NCBI RefSeq assembly: GCF_026625885.1
Contig: NZ_CP113068.1
Span: forward strand, 4,464,001 to 4,528,000
DNA from: Roseateles sp. SL47
GTDB lineage: Bacteria; Pseudomonadota; Gammaproteobacteria; Burkholderiales; Burkholderiaceae_C
DNA: 64,000 nucleotides
Direction: 5' to 3'
Below the pieces are notes generated by a model. It saw only the letters and a program-made list of their open reading frames with translations. It was not told the DNA's origin and did not search any database. The position numbers were made by a program, and so were the translations under genes. Numbering within the stretch: the first letter of the stretch is position 1; each line of letters starts with the position of its first letter. Shown piece after piece: positions 57,338 to 64,000 of this stretch.

Positions 57338-57987
57338 CGGCGGACGCCACCATGTTGGATCAGTGGTTTGCCCTGCGTCTTCGGCTGGTGAGCCGTGGTC
57401 TGATGCCGCAGCCGACGGACAGCCTCTCGCTGCGCCTGCCGGCGGAGGGTGCCATGCTGTGGGGCACCGTGGGCGACGCACAGCCGCAGCGCGTGCCCCT
57501 GTCTGATCCGGGGGCGGCGATTCTTGAGCCGTCTTGTCACGGCTCGGTTCACCGAACGGTCTATGGCTGCCGGGACGATGTCTGCGCCGTGCTGTGGGGG
57601 GGCGGCCCATTCGGGCGGCAGTTGCAGGCCTTTGGCGGACAGATGCCAGCGGTCTTCGATGAACAGATCCGCCAGTTGGGACGCATGGGCGCGGCCACCC
57701 GCGAGGTGGCGGCGTTGCCGCGCAGCCTGGCCCAGGGCGGCAATGTGGTGCTGCACGACGGACAGGTGTTGACCCTGGGCATGACGGCCACCCGACTGGC
57801 CTTGAATGCGGAGCTGTTCGAGAAGTGCGCCAAGGCCTATGTGCCCGCCGTGGCCACCGGCGCGAGGGTCCACGCGCTGCCGTGGCTGGTGCGGTACGTG
57901 GCCAATGAGCGGCTGATGAAGGAAGAAGCGCGGGCCCGTATTCAGGTGCGCAGCGGCGCGGTGCCGCAGGAGACACGGGGTTATTAA
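57334..57987 (+). CDS. Degenerate class II aldolase-like protein
   Basis: A 217-residue protein of the same length as the first aldolase and with the same overall fold blocks (LRLVSRGLMPQPTDSLSLRL, then SDPGAAILEPSCHGSVHRTV). The metal-site sequences, however, are VLWGGGPFG in place of His-x-His and GGNVVLHDGQVL in place of the Asn-His-Gly block, so the zinc ligands appear lost. It starts with GTG inside the aminotransferase stop (GTGTGA); ATG 57352 is an alternative. A regulatory or complex-forming partner of the active aldolase is a possibility, or it has another activity. Its stop TAA marks the edge of the GC-rich operon. Confidence 0.7.
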   Translation: MTADATMLDQWFALRLRLVSRGLMPQPTDSLSLRLPAEGAMLWGTVGDAQPQRVPLSDPGAAILEPSCHGSVHRTVYGCRDDVCAVLWGGGPFGRQLQAFGGQMPAVFDEQIRQLGRMGAATREVAALPRSLAQGGNVVLHDGQVLTLGMTATRLALNAELFEKCAKAYVPAVATGARVHALPWLVRYVANERLMKEEARARIQVRSGAVPQETRGY

Positions 57988-58684
57988 CGAAGGACGCTGG
58001 CCCCCTCTGTCAGGATAGATGTCATCATCATTCCCCGCGGCCAGGGGGCGATCGGCTGGTTCACCCTGTTTGCCATCCTGACCATCACGGTGCTGTTCCG
58101 CGTCAGCGGCTGGACCGTGCGACTCATCAAAGGAGCGTCGGAGCGGAATACCTCAATATCAAGATCCCCCGCGCCTTTAATGAATACATCTTTGTGCGTT
58201 ATGCGCAATGTCCCGCTGATGTATCTATTTGATCGAATCCACTTGGTTTCGGTGTTTCGGATAAGCGGGGGTTTAATTGTGCCGGTTCGAAGATCTAATA
58301 CTGTCTTTCGAGTGGCGGGACCATAAGCGTTCTGCAGCCCGGGTGGTTCCAAAAAAAAATTCCGAAATTGATGTCGCTAATTTGATATGGAGCTGTTAGC
58401 TGCTCCCGAGTTGCCGACACCCGCACGGAAGCCAAACCACGCTTACCAATAACAAGAAAAGTCAGAATGGAACAACTTCTTCCTCCGCCCGCCTCCGTTC
58501 CTTCATAAGAGATCAGAACGGCGGTCTTTACATTCCCTACTCTTTCGTTTATCGACGAAGACCTATCTAGTGACGCTCTGGCAAGTGCGTAGGCGTCCGA
58601 TACCAATGTCACGGCGATCAAACTGCCGATCCAGATCAGAGCAGCAAGAACAAAAAGTAAAGAATAGAGCTTGGTTTTTTTCAT
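57984..58684 (-). pseudogene. Membrane-anchored hypothetical, frameshifted at an A9 run
   Basis: From ATG 58684, MKKTKLYSLLFVLAALIWIG gives an N-terminal membrane anchor (about 5-28), then YALARASLDRSSSINERVGN and SILTFLVIGKRGLASVRVSA, a pattern resembling Coa1/Tim21-like domains. At the run of nine A (58351-58359 on the plus strand) the frame ends as an unlikely tail (stop at 58295). Shifting one frame gives a sensible continuation, EPPGLQNAYGPATRKTVLDL and VFIKGAGDLDIEVFRSD, open to 57984. The last ~50 codons overlap GC-rich sequence and are probably not original. The start overlaps the stop of the upstream gene (ATGA), so the pair could have been an effector/immunity unit. Confidence 0.5.
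57988..58140 (+). pseudogene. Possible truncated membrane-protein remnant
   Basis: In the frame that continues past the aldolase-like stop, the translation runs IIIPRGQGAIGWFTLFAILT, then ITVLFRVSGWTVRLI. It is hydrophobic, in high-GC codon style, and then breaks into low-GC sequence at about 58140. There is no start codon. It may be an orphan piece of a gene interrupted by the island; it could also be chance. Confidence 0.3.
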
Positions 58685-59200
58685 CTTGTTAACTCCGAGG
58701 TAGCTCGTGGCTCAAGGGCCTTCTTTATTGGTTCCACGACATTTTCTTTGGCGTCAACTATGCTCTTGTTGATTTGGTCAACCGCTTTTGCCAAGACTTC
58801 CTTGAAATTGAAATAGCCACTAACTTCCATACCTCCGCTGATGCTCAACTCAGCTCCATGCCGACGATTCATGGGAAACTCAGTGGCAAGGCCACCAACG
58901 TTCGTCTTTGCACCAAAATCATATCCACCTGTTATTTTTGCGCCGGCAGAAAAAGGTCCAAGAATGCCCCCCACCTTTCCGTACGAATTTACAATCACGC
59001 CTGCTGTCGCACGCGCAGTGTCACCAGCTGAGACACTTGATGCAGTGCCATTTTCGTCGATACGTGGATCCAGGCTCACACCCGCGCCGATGCCCATTCC
59101 CATGGTCCAAGTGACCGCAACTTCGGAGATCAGGCCGCCCGCGGGCACAAAGGCGCGGTCAACGCCCATGGCCTGAGCAACCGGCGCATCGCCCTGGCGC
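58681..59200 (-). pseudogene. C-terminal fragment of a Gly-rich effector-like protein
   Basis: The frame is open from 59241 to 58681, but its first ~14 codons lie within transposase remnant sequence, so this is probably the 3' part of a larger gene cut by the IS element. The protein is Gly/Ala-rich with alternating beta pattern (GMGIGAGVSLDPRIDENG, FSAGAKITGGYDFGAKTNVG, LSISGGMEVSGYFNF), then a charged helical tail (AVDQINKSIVDAKENVVEPI). I do not recognise a family; the style resembles the C-terminal parts of RHS or other polymorphic secreted proteins. It is coupled to the downstream membrane-anchored gene by ATGA overlap. Confidence 0.45.
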
Positions 59201-59570
59201 AGGCTGAGCTGGGCGAGTACTGCCGCAAGAAGGGTCTGCATGTGGAGCAGATTGCCCAGTGGCGTACGGCCTGCATGCAGGCCATCTCTGCTGGCGGCGA
59301 GCGCGCCAATGCGATTACGCTGGCCGAAGAGCGGCGGCGCAATCGGGAGTTGGAGCGGGAGTTACGGCGCAAGGAGAAGGCGCTAGCGGAGGCTGCGGCA
59401 CTGCTGGTACTTTCAAAAAAAACTCGAGGCGTTTCAGAACAGAAGAGACGAGGACGCATGACTGCGTATCTGGAACGCTAGGAGCTCGTCGAGATGATCA
59501 AGCAAGCGCACAGTGCTGGAGCTGGTTTGTGCGCGGCCTGCATCGAAGCGGGGATATCGCTGCGTGCGGA
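59200..59570 (+). mobile_element. IS3-family transposase remnant (OrfA/OrfB pieces)
   Basis: The frame carries AELGEYCRKKGLHVEQIAQW and AEERRRNRELERELRRKEKA, typical of IS3-group OrfA. At a run of eight A (59415-59422), dropping one A gives the family-like end LEAFQNRRDEDA and stop. Beyond it, ELVEMIKQAHSAGAGLCAAC and IEAGISLR are the start of an OrfB, broken by an in-frame TAG at 59479 where a Gln would fit. Both ends are missing and I see no terminal inverted repeats, so the element is dead. It separates two fragments of different toxin-like genes. Confidence 0.7.
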
Positions 59571-59579
59571 CCAACTTCG

Positions 59580-60257
59580 CCGCCCGCATATGTTGGATTT
59601 CTTAATGCGGGTGCGTCGTCGACAAAGGCGGATGTTATAAATGCCGCAAAGGGAACAGCCGCTGATCTTCAGCGCGAAACCGCTGCGACGATCGGCAATG
59701 CCGTCAAGGTTGCTGTCGGCAACGCGATACCCGATTTGGTCAACGGCGGTGCGTCTTGGCTAGAAAGGATCTTCCACACATCGGATGGCGCCCTCGGGAG
59801 GATGAGCCCCTGGGTTGATGTCCGAAACGAAGTCGCGCAAGAGGCGGCCGGTGATCTTCGCGCCATAGTGGCTACATTTGCCCCTGGCGGCGTGGCGACC
59901 CGATTTGGTCGTTTGGCCGGCGATGCCGCAAAGGGTGGTCTGCAAGTGACCGAGAAGGGTTCGGCCCGAGTCGAAAGCCATCTTGACGCAGTGTTGAAGC
60001 ACGAAGGGCTTCCTGCGTCCTTCCAAGTGGGTTAGCGAGGAATGTTAGCCCGCCTGCGTAGCGAGGAGCGGAGTGCGCAAGACGTTGAGTTTTATTTGCA
60101 CGAACTCAAAGCGTCAGCAGCTTTCCGGCGGTCGGGCGATCTCAGTTCGGCACATCGAGACGCACTGCAGTGGCGTGGTGTCACTGAGAGGGATCTTTTC
60201 CACATCGATGTGATTAAAGCAAACCTGAGTGCTTTTAACTCTAGCTGGTTGAAATGA
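59580..60257 (+). pseudogene. Polymorphic-toxin C-terminal fragment split by an amber stop
   Basis: From the IS junction the frame reads VNGGASWLERIFHTSDGALG, VATFAPGGVATRFGRLAGDA and ARVESHLDAVLKHEGLPASF, then meets TAG at 60033-60035. It continues in the same frame with MLARLRSEERSAQDVEFYLH, ELKASAAFRRSGDLSSAHRD and ends at 60257. The order (Ala-rich pre-toxin helices, a variable tail with a YLHEL block) is that of C-terminal toxin regions of secreted polymorphic toxins (RHS, CDI or T6SS-type). The N-terminal delivery part is missing and the stop splits the tail, so it is not functional as it stands. The immunity-like gene follows after one base. A toxin activity cannot be assigned. Confidence 0.6.
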
Positions 60258-60258
60258 G

Positions 60259-60624
60259 ATGAGCCTTGCACATGTTCGGTTGACGAAGATTCACGAATCG
60301 AATGACTGCGTGGCCTATTTCGTCGATACACCTGATTTCTCCGGTGGGCAACAGTGGGAAAAGCTCGGTGAGCTTGTAATTCAGCGGCGAGGAGGCGGCT
60401 ACCGATTTGAGATGTCGGATCTGGCGAAAAGGCATCACGTGTTGCCACCTGAGGTTTGTTCTCTTGATGAGCTGGAGAGGCTTGCCGTGATCAACGAAAT
60501 ATATCCAGGTTTTGGATGGGGGGCATGGTCAATGCGTATTCATGCCTGGGCACAACAATTGGCGGCTGGGGGCGTTTTCCCTAGTAGCTTCCCGGATTTG
60601 TATCCAGGCAGGCAGGAAGGCTAA
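60259..60624 (+). CDS. Putative immunity protein
   Basis: A 121-residue soluble, acidic/aromatic-rich protein (VRLTKIHESNDCVAYFVDTP, WEKLGELVIQRRGGGYRFEM, then INEIYPGFGWGAWSMRIHAW). No signal or membrane segment. ATG 60259 lies one base after the stop of the toxin-like frame, the classic toxin/immunity arrangement, and GC content is lower than the genome style around it. The frame is intact while the toxin is split. The family is not recognised; the immunity role is inference from position. Confidence 0.6.
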   Translation: MSLAHVRLTKIHESNDCVAYFVDTPDFSGGQQWEKLGELVIQRRGGGYRFEMSDLAKRHHVLPPEVCSLDELERLAVINEIYPGFGWGAWSMRIHAWAQQLAAGGVFPSSFPDLYPGRQEG

Positions 60625-60625
60625 G

Positions 60626-60654
60626 AAAAAGGCCCTGGGCTTGCGACCAGGGCC
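60626..60654 (-). terminator. Terminator-like hairpin (minus strand)
   Basis: GGCCCTGG (60631-60638) pairs with CCAGGGCC (60647-60654). Read on the minus strand the stem is followed by five T. It lies about 200 bases beyond the MFS stop at 60852 and would block read-through into the toxin region. Confidence 0.7.
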
Positions 60655-60851
60655 AAATGGTTGTCCGCCCGCAGAGGGAGAAGGACGGACCATGCGAGAG
60701 AGAAGCATGAACAGCGAAGCTCGAGTTCCGCTGTCAGAATCAACTCTACGCAGGTCAGGGGCAGTGGGCACGTCGCATTCGGCGGATGCAGGCCGCTATC
60801 TTCTCCGTATCCTGATGAAGGGTTTTAACCTACAAGACACGCACGCAGGAT

Positions 60852-62027
60852 TCAGGATGCGTTCGCGGCCTTCAGCGCCCGAGGGGCCGCCACCGCCATG
60901 AAGAGCGCAAAGGCCACCACACAGCCCAGCCCGACCGTCAGTGAACTGTGCTCGGCCACCAGGCCGATCAGCGGAGGGCCGGCCATCATCCCTAGGTAGC
61001 CCACGGCCGACACGGCGGCAATGCCATGGGCAGGCGCAACTCCAGGAATTCTGGATGCCGCGCTGAACAGCACCGGCACCACATTCGACAGCCCCAACCC
61101 GACCAGCGCAAAGCCGATGAGGCCCGCCGGGGCTGCCCGGACCAACAGCGCGAGCGACATGCCCAGCGCTGCCAGCAACCCGCTGAAGATCAGCAGCCGG
61201 ATCGGCGCGACGCGGGCACGCACCCAGTCCCCGGCAAAACGCCCCATGGCCATGGCCAGACTGAAGCTGGCATAACCCAGCGCCGCCAGGCTGCTGTTGC
61301 TATGGCGCTCCTGCTTCAGGAACAGCACACTCCAGTCATACATGGCGCCCTCGGCAATCAGGCCCAGTGCGGCCAACGTACCAATCAGCGCCAGCGGGCC
61401 GCGCGGCAGGCTCAGCGGATGCGCATCTCCGGCATTCCCTGCCATCGGCAGCATGGCCCCGCAGGCCGCCCAGACCATCAGCAGCGCCAACGCGGCGGCC
61501 AAGGTCAGATGAAGTTGCGCGCCGACGCCCCAGGCCGGCAGCAGGCTGCCCGCGCCGGCCCCCACCATGCCGCCCAGGCTGAACATGGCGTGAAAGCCGC
61601 TCATCAGGGGGCGAGCCGCGCGGTGCTCGATCTCGCTGGCTTCGGCGTTGATGGACACATCAAAGAGGCTGGCAGTGCCACCGAACAGCACCATCGTGAT
61701 CAACAGGCCGGCGTAGGCCGGCGTCATCAGCAGGCTGGCGACGGCGGCGCAGAGCAGCAGGCCCATCAGCGCCGCCACCAGGCGGGGTCCGAAGCGCCCC
61801 ACCACGCGACCGGCATGCGCAAGCGCAACAACTGCCCCGATGCCGGAGGCCAGCATGGCCAGCGCCAGGGACTGTTCACCCAGTCCGTAATGCGCCTTGA
61901 CCGTTGGCACATGCACGCCCCACGTAGCGAAGAGCGCGCCGGACACAAAGAACTGGGTGCGAAGGGCCCAGGCGGCGGCCGTGAGGGAGGCGAGTGTTGC
62001 GGTCGGGGACAGCGGGGAAGCGGACAT
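60852..62027 (-). CDS. MFS transporter
   Basis: A 391-residue transporter with about 12 membrane helices. The helix 1 region is LRTQFFVSGALFATWGVHVP, and the loop DVSINAEASEIEHRAARPLM is typical of the YbjJ/fucose-permease-like branch. The C-half has LIGFALVGLGLSNVVPVLFS and AVGYLGMMAGPPLIGLVAE. AAGG precedes the ATG. It stands alone; the substrate is unknown. It closes the low-GC island on the right and its own codon use is GC-rich. Confidence 0.88.
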   Translation of the reverse strand: MSASPLSPTATLASLTAAAWALRTQFFVSGALFATWGVHVPTVKAHYGLGEQSLALAMLASGIGAVVALAHAGRVVGRFGPRLVAALMGLLLCAAVASLLMTPAYAGLLITMVLFGGTASLFDVSINAEASEIEHRAARPLMSGFHAMFSLGGMVGAGAGSLLPAWGVGAQLHLTLAAALALLMVWAACGAMLPMAGNAGDAHPLSLPRGPLALIGTLAALGLIAEGAMYDWSVLFLKQERHSNSSLAALGYASFSLAMAMGRFAGDWVRARVAPIRLLIFSGLLAALGMSLALLVRAAPAGLIGFALVGLGLSNVVPVLFSAASRIPGVAPAHGIAAVSAVGYLGMMAGPPLIGLVAEHSSLTVGLGCVVAFALFMAVAAPRALKAANAS

Positions 62028-62447
62028 GAAGCCTTGGGCGGTGAAAGCGGAGCTTGGGCATTGTCACGCTTCCACGTTCTCCGATAGTTCCGGCAGCCTG
62101 GGCCCAGTACCGACCAGGTACCGACCAGGTACCGAGCAAGTACCGAGCAGGCACCGACCAAGTCCCGGCCCCCCCGCGTGACGTTCTGCAAGACCCATGC
62201 CGTGCCGCCCGCTGGCGCCGTCCGCCCGTCGAGCGAGGACCGCCCAAAGACGACGCTTCCTGTCAGTCCTCCCCCTCGATCTGTCCGATTTTTGCGGCCC
62301 GAAAAAGTCACTCTTTTAGAGGGGTGTCAGCAAGATTAACAAACTGTTTCTGCGTCATTCGCCCCTTCGTCAAGACCGCCATACTCCGGCCCGCATGGCC
62401 TGCCCCACGATCCTGGGACAGCGTTGTTTGCCCCCAGGTAGCTCCGA
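62028..62447. other. Spacer with 11-bp tandem repeats and promoter region
   Basis: About 420 bases between the divergent MFS and glycoside-hydrolase genes. The left third carries the repeats described below; 62270-62345 is AT-richer and is the likely promoter region for the hydrolase. I see no gene. Confidence 0.5.
62105..62170. repeat. CAGGTACCGAC-type 11-base tandem repeats
   Basis: Six units of about 11 bases (CAGGTACCGAC and variants with CAAG or CACC) lie between the MFS and hydrolase genes. An 11-base period, close to one helical turn, would place each copy on one face of the DNA; this is also a likely length-variable site. Confidence 0.8.
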
Positions 62448-63488
62448 ATGAACAGTTCCAAGACTCCGCCTCGTGCCCTGATCGCCCCCCTGCCCCCGAC
62501 AGGCCCCGAAGCCACCATCAACAACCGTCGCCGCTCGCTGGTCGCGGCCGCTGGTGCGGCCTTCCTGACCGCCTGCGGCGGGGGCAGCGGCGGAAGTGGC
62601 GGCAGTGACACCACGCCGGCCGCGCCGGGCCCCTCCCCGTCACCATCGCCTTCGCCGGCACCTTCGCCGTCCCCCTCTCCGGCGCCGGCCCCCTCCCCCA
62701 CGCCAGCGCCGGCCCCTGTGCCCAAGCGCGGCATTGCCTACGATCTGAAGGACGCCGCCGACTTCACCGCCCTCAGCGGCCCGGTAGGCTGGTGGTACAA
62801 CTGGGCGCTGCAGCCAACGTCCACCGTTCAGGCCAATCCGTCCATCGCGCAGTCCATGAGCCATGTGCCCATGCTGTGGAACGGCAACTTCGACACGGCG
62901 CAGGTCGTGGCCGCCCTGAAGGCCCGTCCGACGGTCAAGCATCTGCTGGTGCTCAACGAACCCAACCTGGTGGACCAGGCCAACCTGACGCCCGCGCAGG
63001 CGGCCGCACTGTGGCCGCGTTATGAAGAGGTCGCAGCGCAGACCGGCTTGCAGATCATCGGCCCGGCGATCACCTGGGGCACGATGAGCGGCTACAGCGA
63101 CCCCGTGGTCTGGCTGGACGCGTTCTATGCGGCCTACCGCGCCAACAATGGCGGCCGAGATCCGCAAATCGATGCCCTGGCCTTCCACTGGTATGACTAC
63201 GGCCTGGGCGCTCAGCTCGATCGGCTGAAGAAGTACGGCAAGCCGTTCTGGGTGACGGAAATGGCCAACTGGCACAGCCAGAACGATGGTGCACAAATCG
63301 ACACCGCCGCGAAGCAGCAGGCGCAGATGGCGGACATGGTCGCCACCTGCGAATCGCGCACCGACGTGGTCCGTTATGCCTGGTTCACCGGCCGCTGGGA
63401 CAACGATGTGCACTACACCAGCCTGCTGGCCGGCTCAGGGGTGCTGACCGCACTGGGCACCAGCTACCGGCAGCAACCCACGGCTTGA
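62448..63488 (+). CDS. GH128-like glycoside hydrolase lipoprotein
   Basis: A 346-residue secreted enzyme. The N-terminus has a twin-Arg stretch and a lipobox (RRRSLVAAAGAAFLTACGGG, Cys about residue 43). A Ser-Pro/Ala-Pro linker (about 60-95) precedes a TIM-barrel domain. The probable acid/base Glu is in LLVLNEPNL, the nucleophile Glu in FWVTEMANWHS, and DALAFHWYDYGLGAQLDRLK is a family block. It matches the Asl1/glycosyl-hydrolase catalytic-core family (GH128, endo-beta-1,3-glucanase). Substrate specificity is inference from the family. Confidence 0.85.
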   Translation: MNSSKTPPRALIAPLPPTGPEATINNRRRSLVAAAGAAFLTACGGGSGGSGGSDTTPAAPGPSPSPSPSPAPSPSPSPAPAPSPTPAPAPVPKRGIAYDLKDAADFTALSGPVGWWYNWALQPTSTVQANPSIAQSMSHVPMLWNGNFDTAQVVAALKARPTVKHLLVLNEPNLVDQANLTPAQAAALWPRYEEVAAQTGLQIIGPAITWGTMSGYSDPVVWLDAFYAAYRANNGGRDPQIDALAFHWYDYGLGAQLDRLKKYGKPFWVTEMANWHSQNDGAQIDTAAKQQAQMADMVATCESRTDVVRYAWFTGRWDNDVHYTSLLAGSGVLTALGTSYRQQPTA

Positions 63489-63546
63489 TCGGCAGGAATC
63501 CAGATTGCTGGAATGGGAGTCCATTCCTACAAGTACGGAGTTCCCC

Positions 63547-64000
63547 ATGAATGACGTCGTTTCTGCCCGCGCACGCCGGTCTTCGCCGATGGCCCGATGG
63601 GGCCGGGTCGCCCTGGCCGCTGCCGCGATTGGTCTGATCGCCAGCGTCCAGGCGCCGGTGGCATCGGCGCAGGCGGTGGTGCCGGGCGCCTTCTCGGCCC
63701 CCGCTGGCAAGCTCAGCCACAAGGATTCGGCATTCCTGAAGCAAGCGGCCGAGAACGGCCACGCTGAAGTGGAAAACAGCAAGCTGGCCTTGCAGAAGTC
63801 CGGCAATGCGGAAGTGAAGTCTTTCGCTCAACAGATGGTGGATGACCACACCAAAGCCGGCCAGGAACTGGCGGCACTGGCTGCCGCCAAGGGCGTGGAT
63901 CTGCCCAAGGACCCGTCGGTCATGCAAAAGGGCAAGATGAAAATGCTCAGCGCCCGCGACGGCACCAGCTTTGACCGCCACTATGCGGAATCGGTGGGTG
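63547..64000 (+). CDS. DUF4142 family protein, 3' end missing
   Basis: The frame from ATG 63547 (GGAG upstream) is open to the window edge, giving at least 151 residues. A signal peptide (about 1-42, ending ASAQA) precedes a helical, ferritin-like DUF4142 domain: LSHKDSAFLKQAAENGHAEV, LQKSGNAEVKSFAQQMVDDH and TKAGQELAALAAAKGVDLP. The family is common in Burkholderiales and usually periplasmic or outer membrane associated, with unknown function. It lies 58 bases after the hydrolase gene and may be co-transcribed with it. Confidence 0.82.
   Translation, partial: MNDVVSARARRSSPMARWGRVALAAAAIGLIASVQAPVASAQAVVPGAFSAPAGKLSHKDSAFLKQAAENGHAEVENSKLALQKSGNAEVKSFAQQMVDDHTKAGQELAALAAAKGVDLPKDPSVMQKGKMKMLSARDGTSFDRHYAESVG

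Noticed and set aside
55685..57976. Long minus-strand open frame opposite the aminotransferase
   Set aside because: Composition is typical of antisense GC-rich frames, and the plus-strand gene is overlapped by ATGA at both ends and has all PLP motifs.

Overview
The window is a GC-rich (except about 58.1-60.7 kb), densely packed chromosomal segment of a Gram-negative bacterium. ECF sigma/ChrR, a FrmR/FrmA pair, TolC/HlyD exporters, TorF-type porin, several chemoreceptors and overall codon style suggest a betaproteobacterium of the order Burkholderiales, probably near Roseateles/Mitsuaria/Sphaerotilaceae. That placement is inference; no rRNA or tRNA gene is visible in the window.

Layout. 1-10.4 kb: the 3' part of a giant repeat adhesin followed by a translationally coupled export set (TolC lipoprotein, HlyD adaptor, GAF-like/HlyD adaptor, and an M50 metalloprotease fused to an HlyD-like part) with no ABC ATPase. 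10.4-12.0 kb: a chemoreceptor. 12.9-17.5 kb: a four-gene signalling operon (response regulator, HD-GYP phosphodiesterase, periplasmic binding protein, PAS histidine kinase). 17.7-26.3 kb: an RpoE/ChrR (ECF11-type) photooxidative/singlet-oxygen style regulon in three transcription units, each preceded by a near-identical promoter with a 16-bp spacer. It holds two cyclopropane-synthase-like methyltransferases (the second frameshifted), DUF1295, DUF6134, DUF2177, an FAD oxidoreductase and DUF1365. 26.5-30.4 kb: a chemoreceptor and a secreted M4 metalloprotease. 30.5-39.0 kb: an eight-gene chemotaxis operon on the minus strand (receptor-like, CheY, STAS, CheA, PAS receptor, CheW, CheR, CheB).

39.3-50.3 kb: a tandem retropepsin/TPR protein, a small unknown, a serine acetyltransferase, a nitronate monooxygenase-like enzyme, frmR-frmA with a perfect operator palindrome, a pyridine-nucleotide disulfide oxidoreductase, a divergent LysR/periplasmic-binding-protein pair and a TetR. 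50.5-58.0 kb: an MFS exporter, then DUF2147, TorF porin and a tightly overlapping FGGY kinase, class II aldolase, class III aminotransferase and degenerate aldolase cluster whose pathway I do not recognise. 58.0-60.7 kb: a lower-GC patch of broken toxin/immunity-like genes and an IS3-type transposase remnant. 60.8-64.0 kb: an MFS transporter, a GH128-like lipoprotein and the start of a DUF4142 protein that runs off the edge.

How the parts work together: the window is dominated by surface and sensory functions (adhesin export, two-component/c-di-GMP signalling, chemotaxis) and by stress responses to singlet oxygen (RpoE/ChrR) and formaldehyde (FrmR/FrmA). Short tandem repeats occur in several intergenic spaces and signal-peptide regions. 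Three likely frameshifts sit on homopolymer runs, so sequencing error must be excluded before those genes are called dead.
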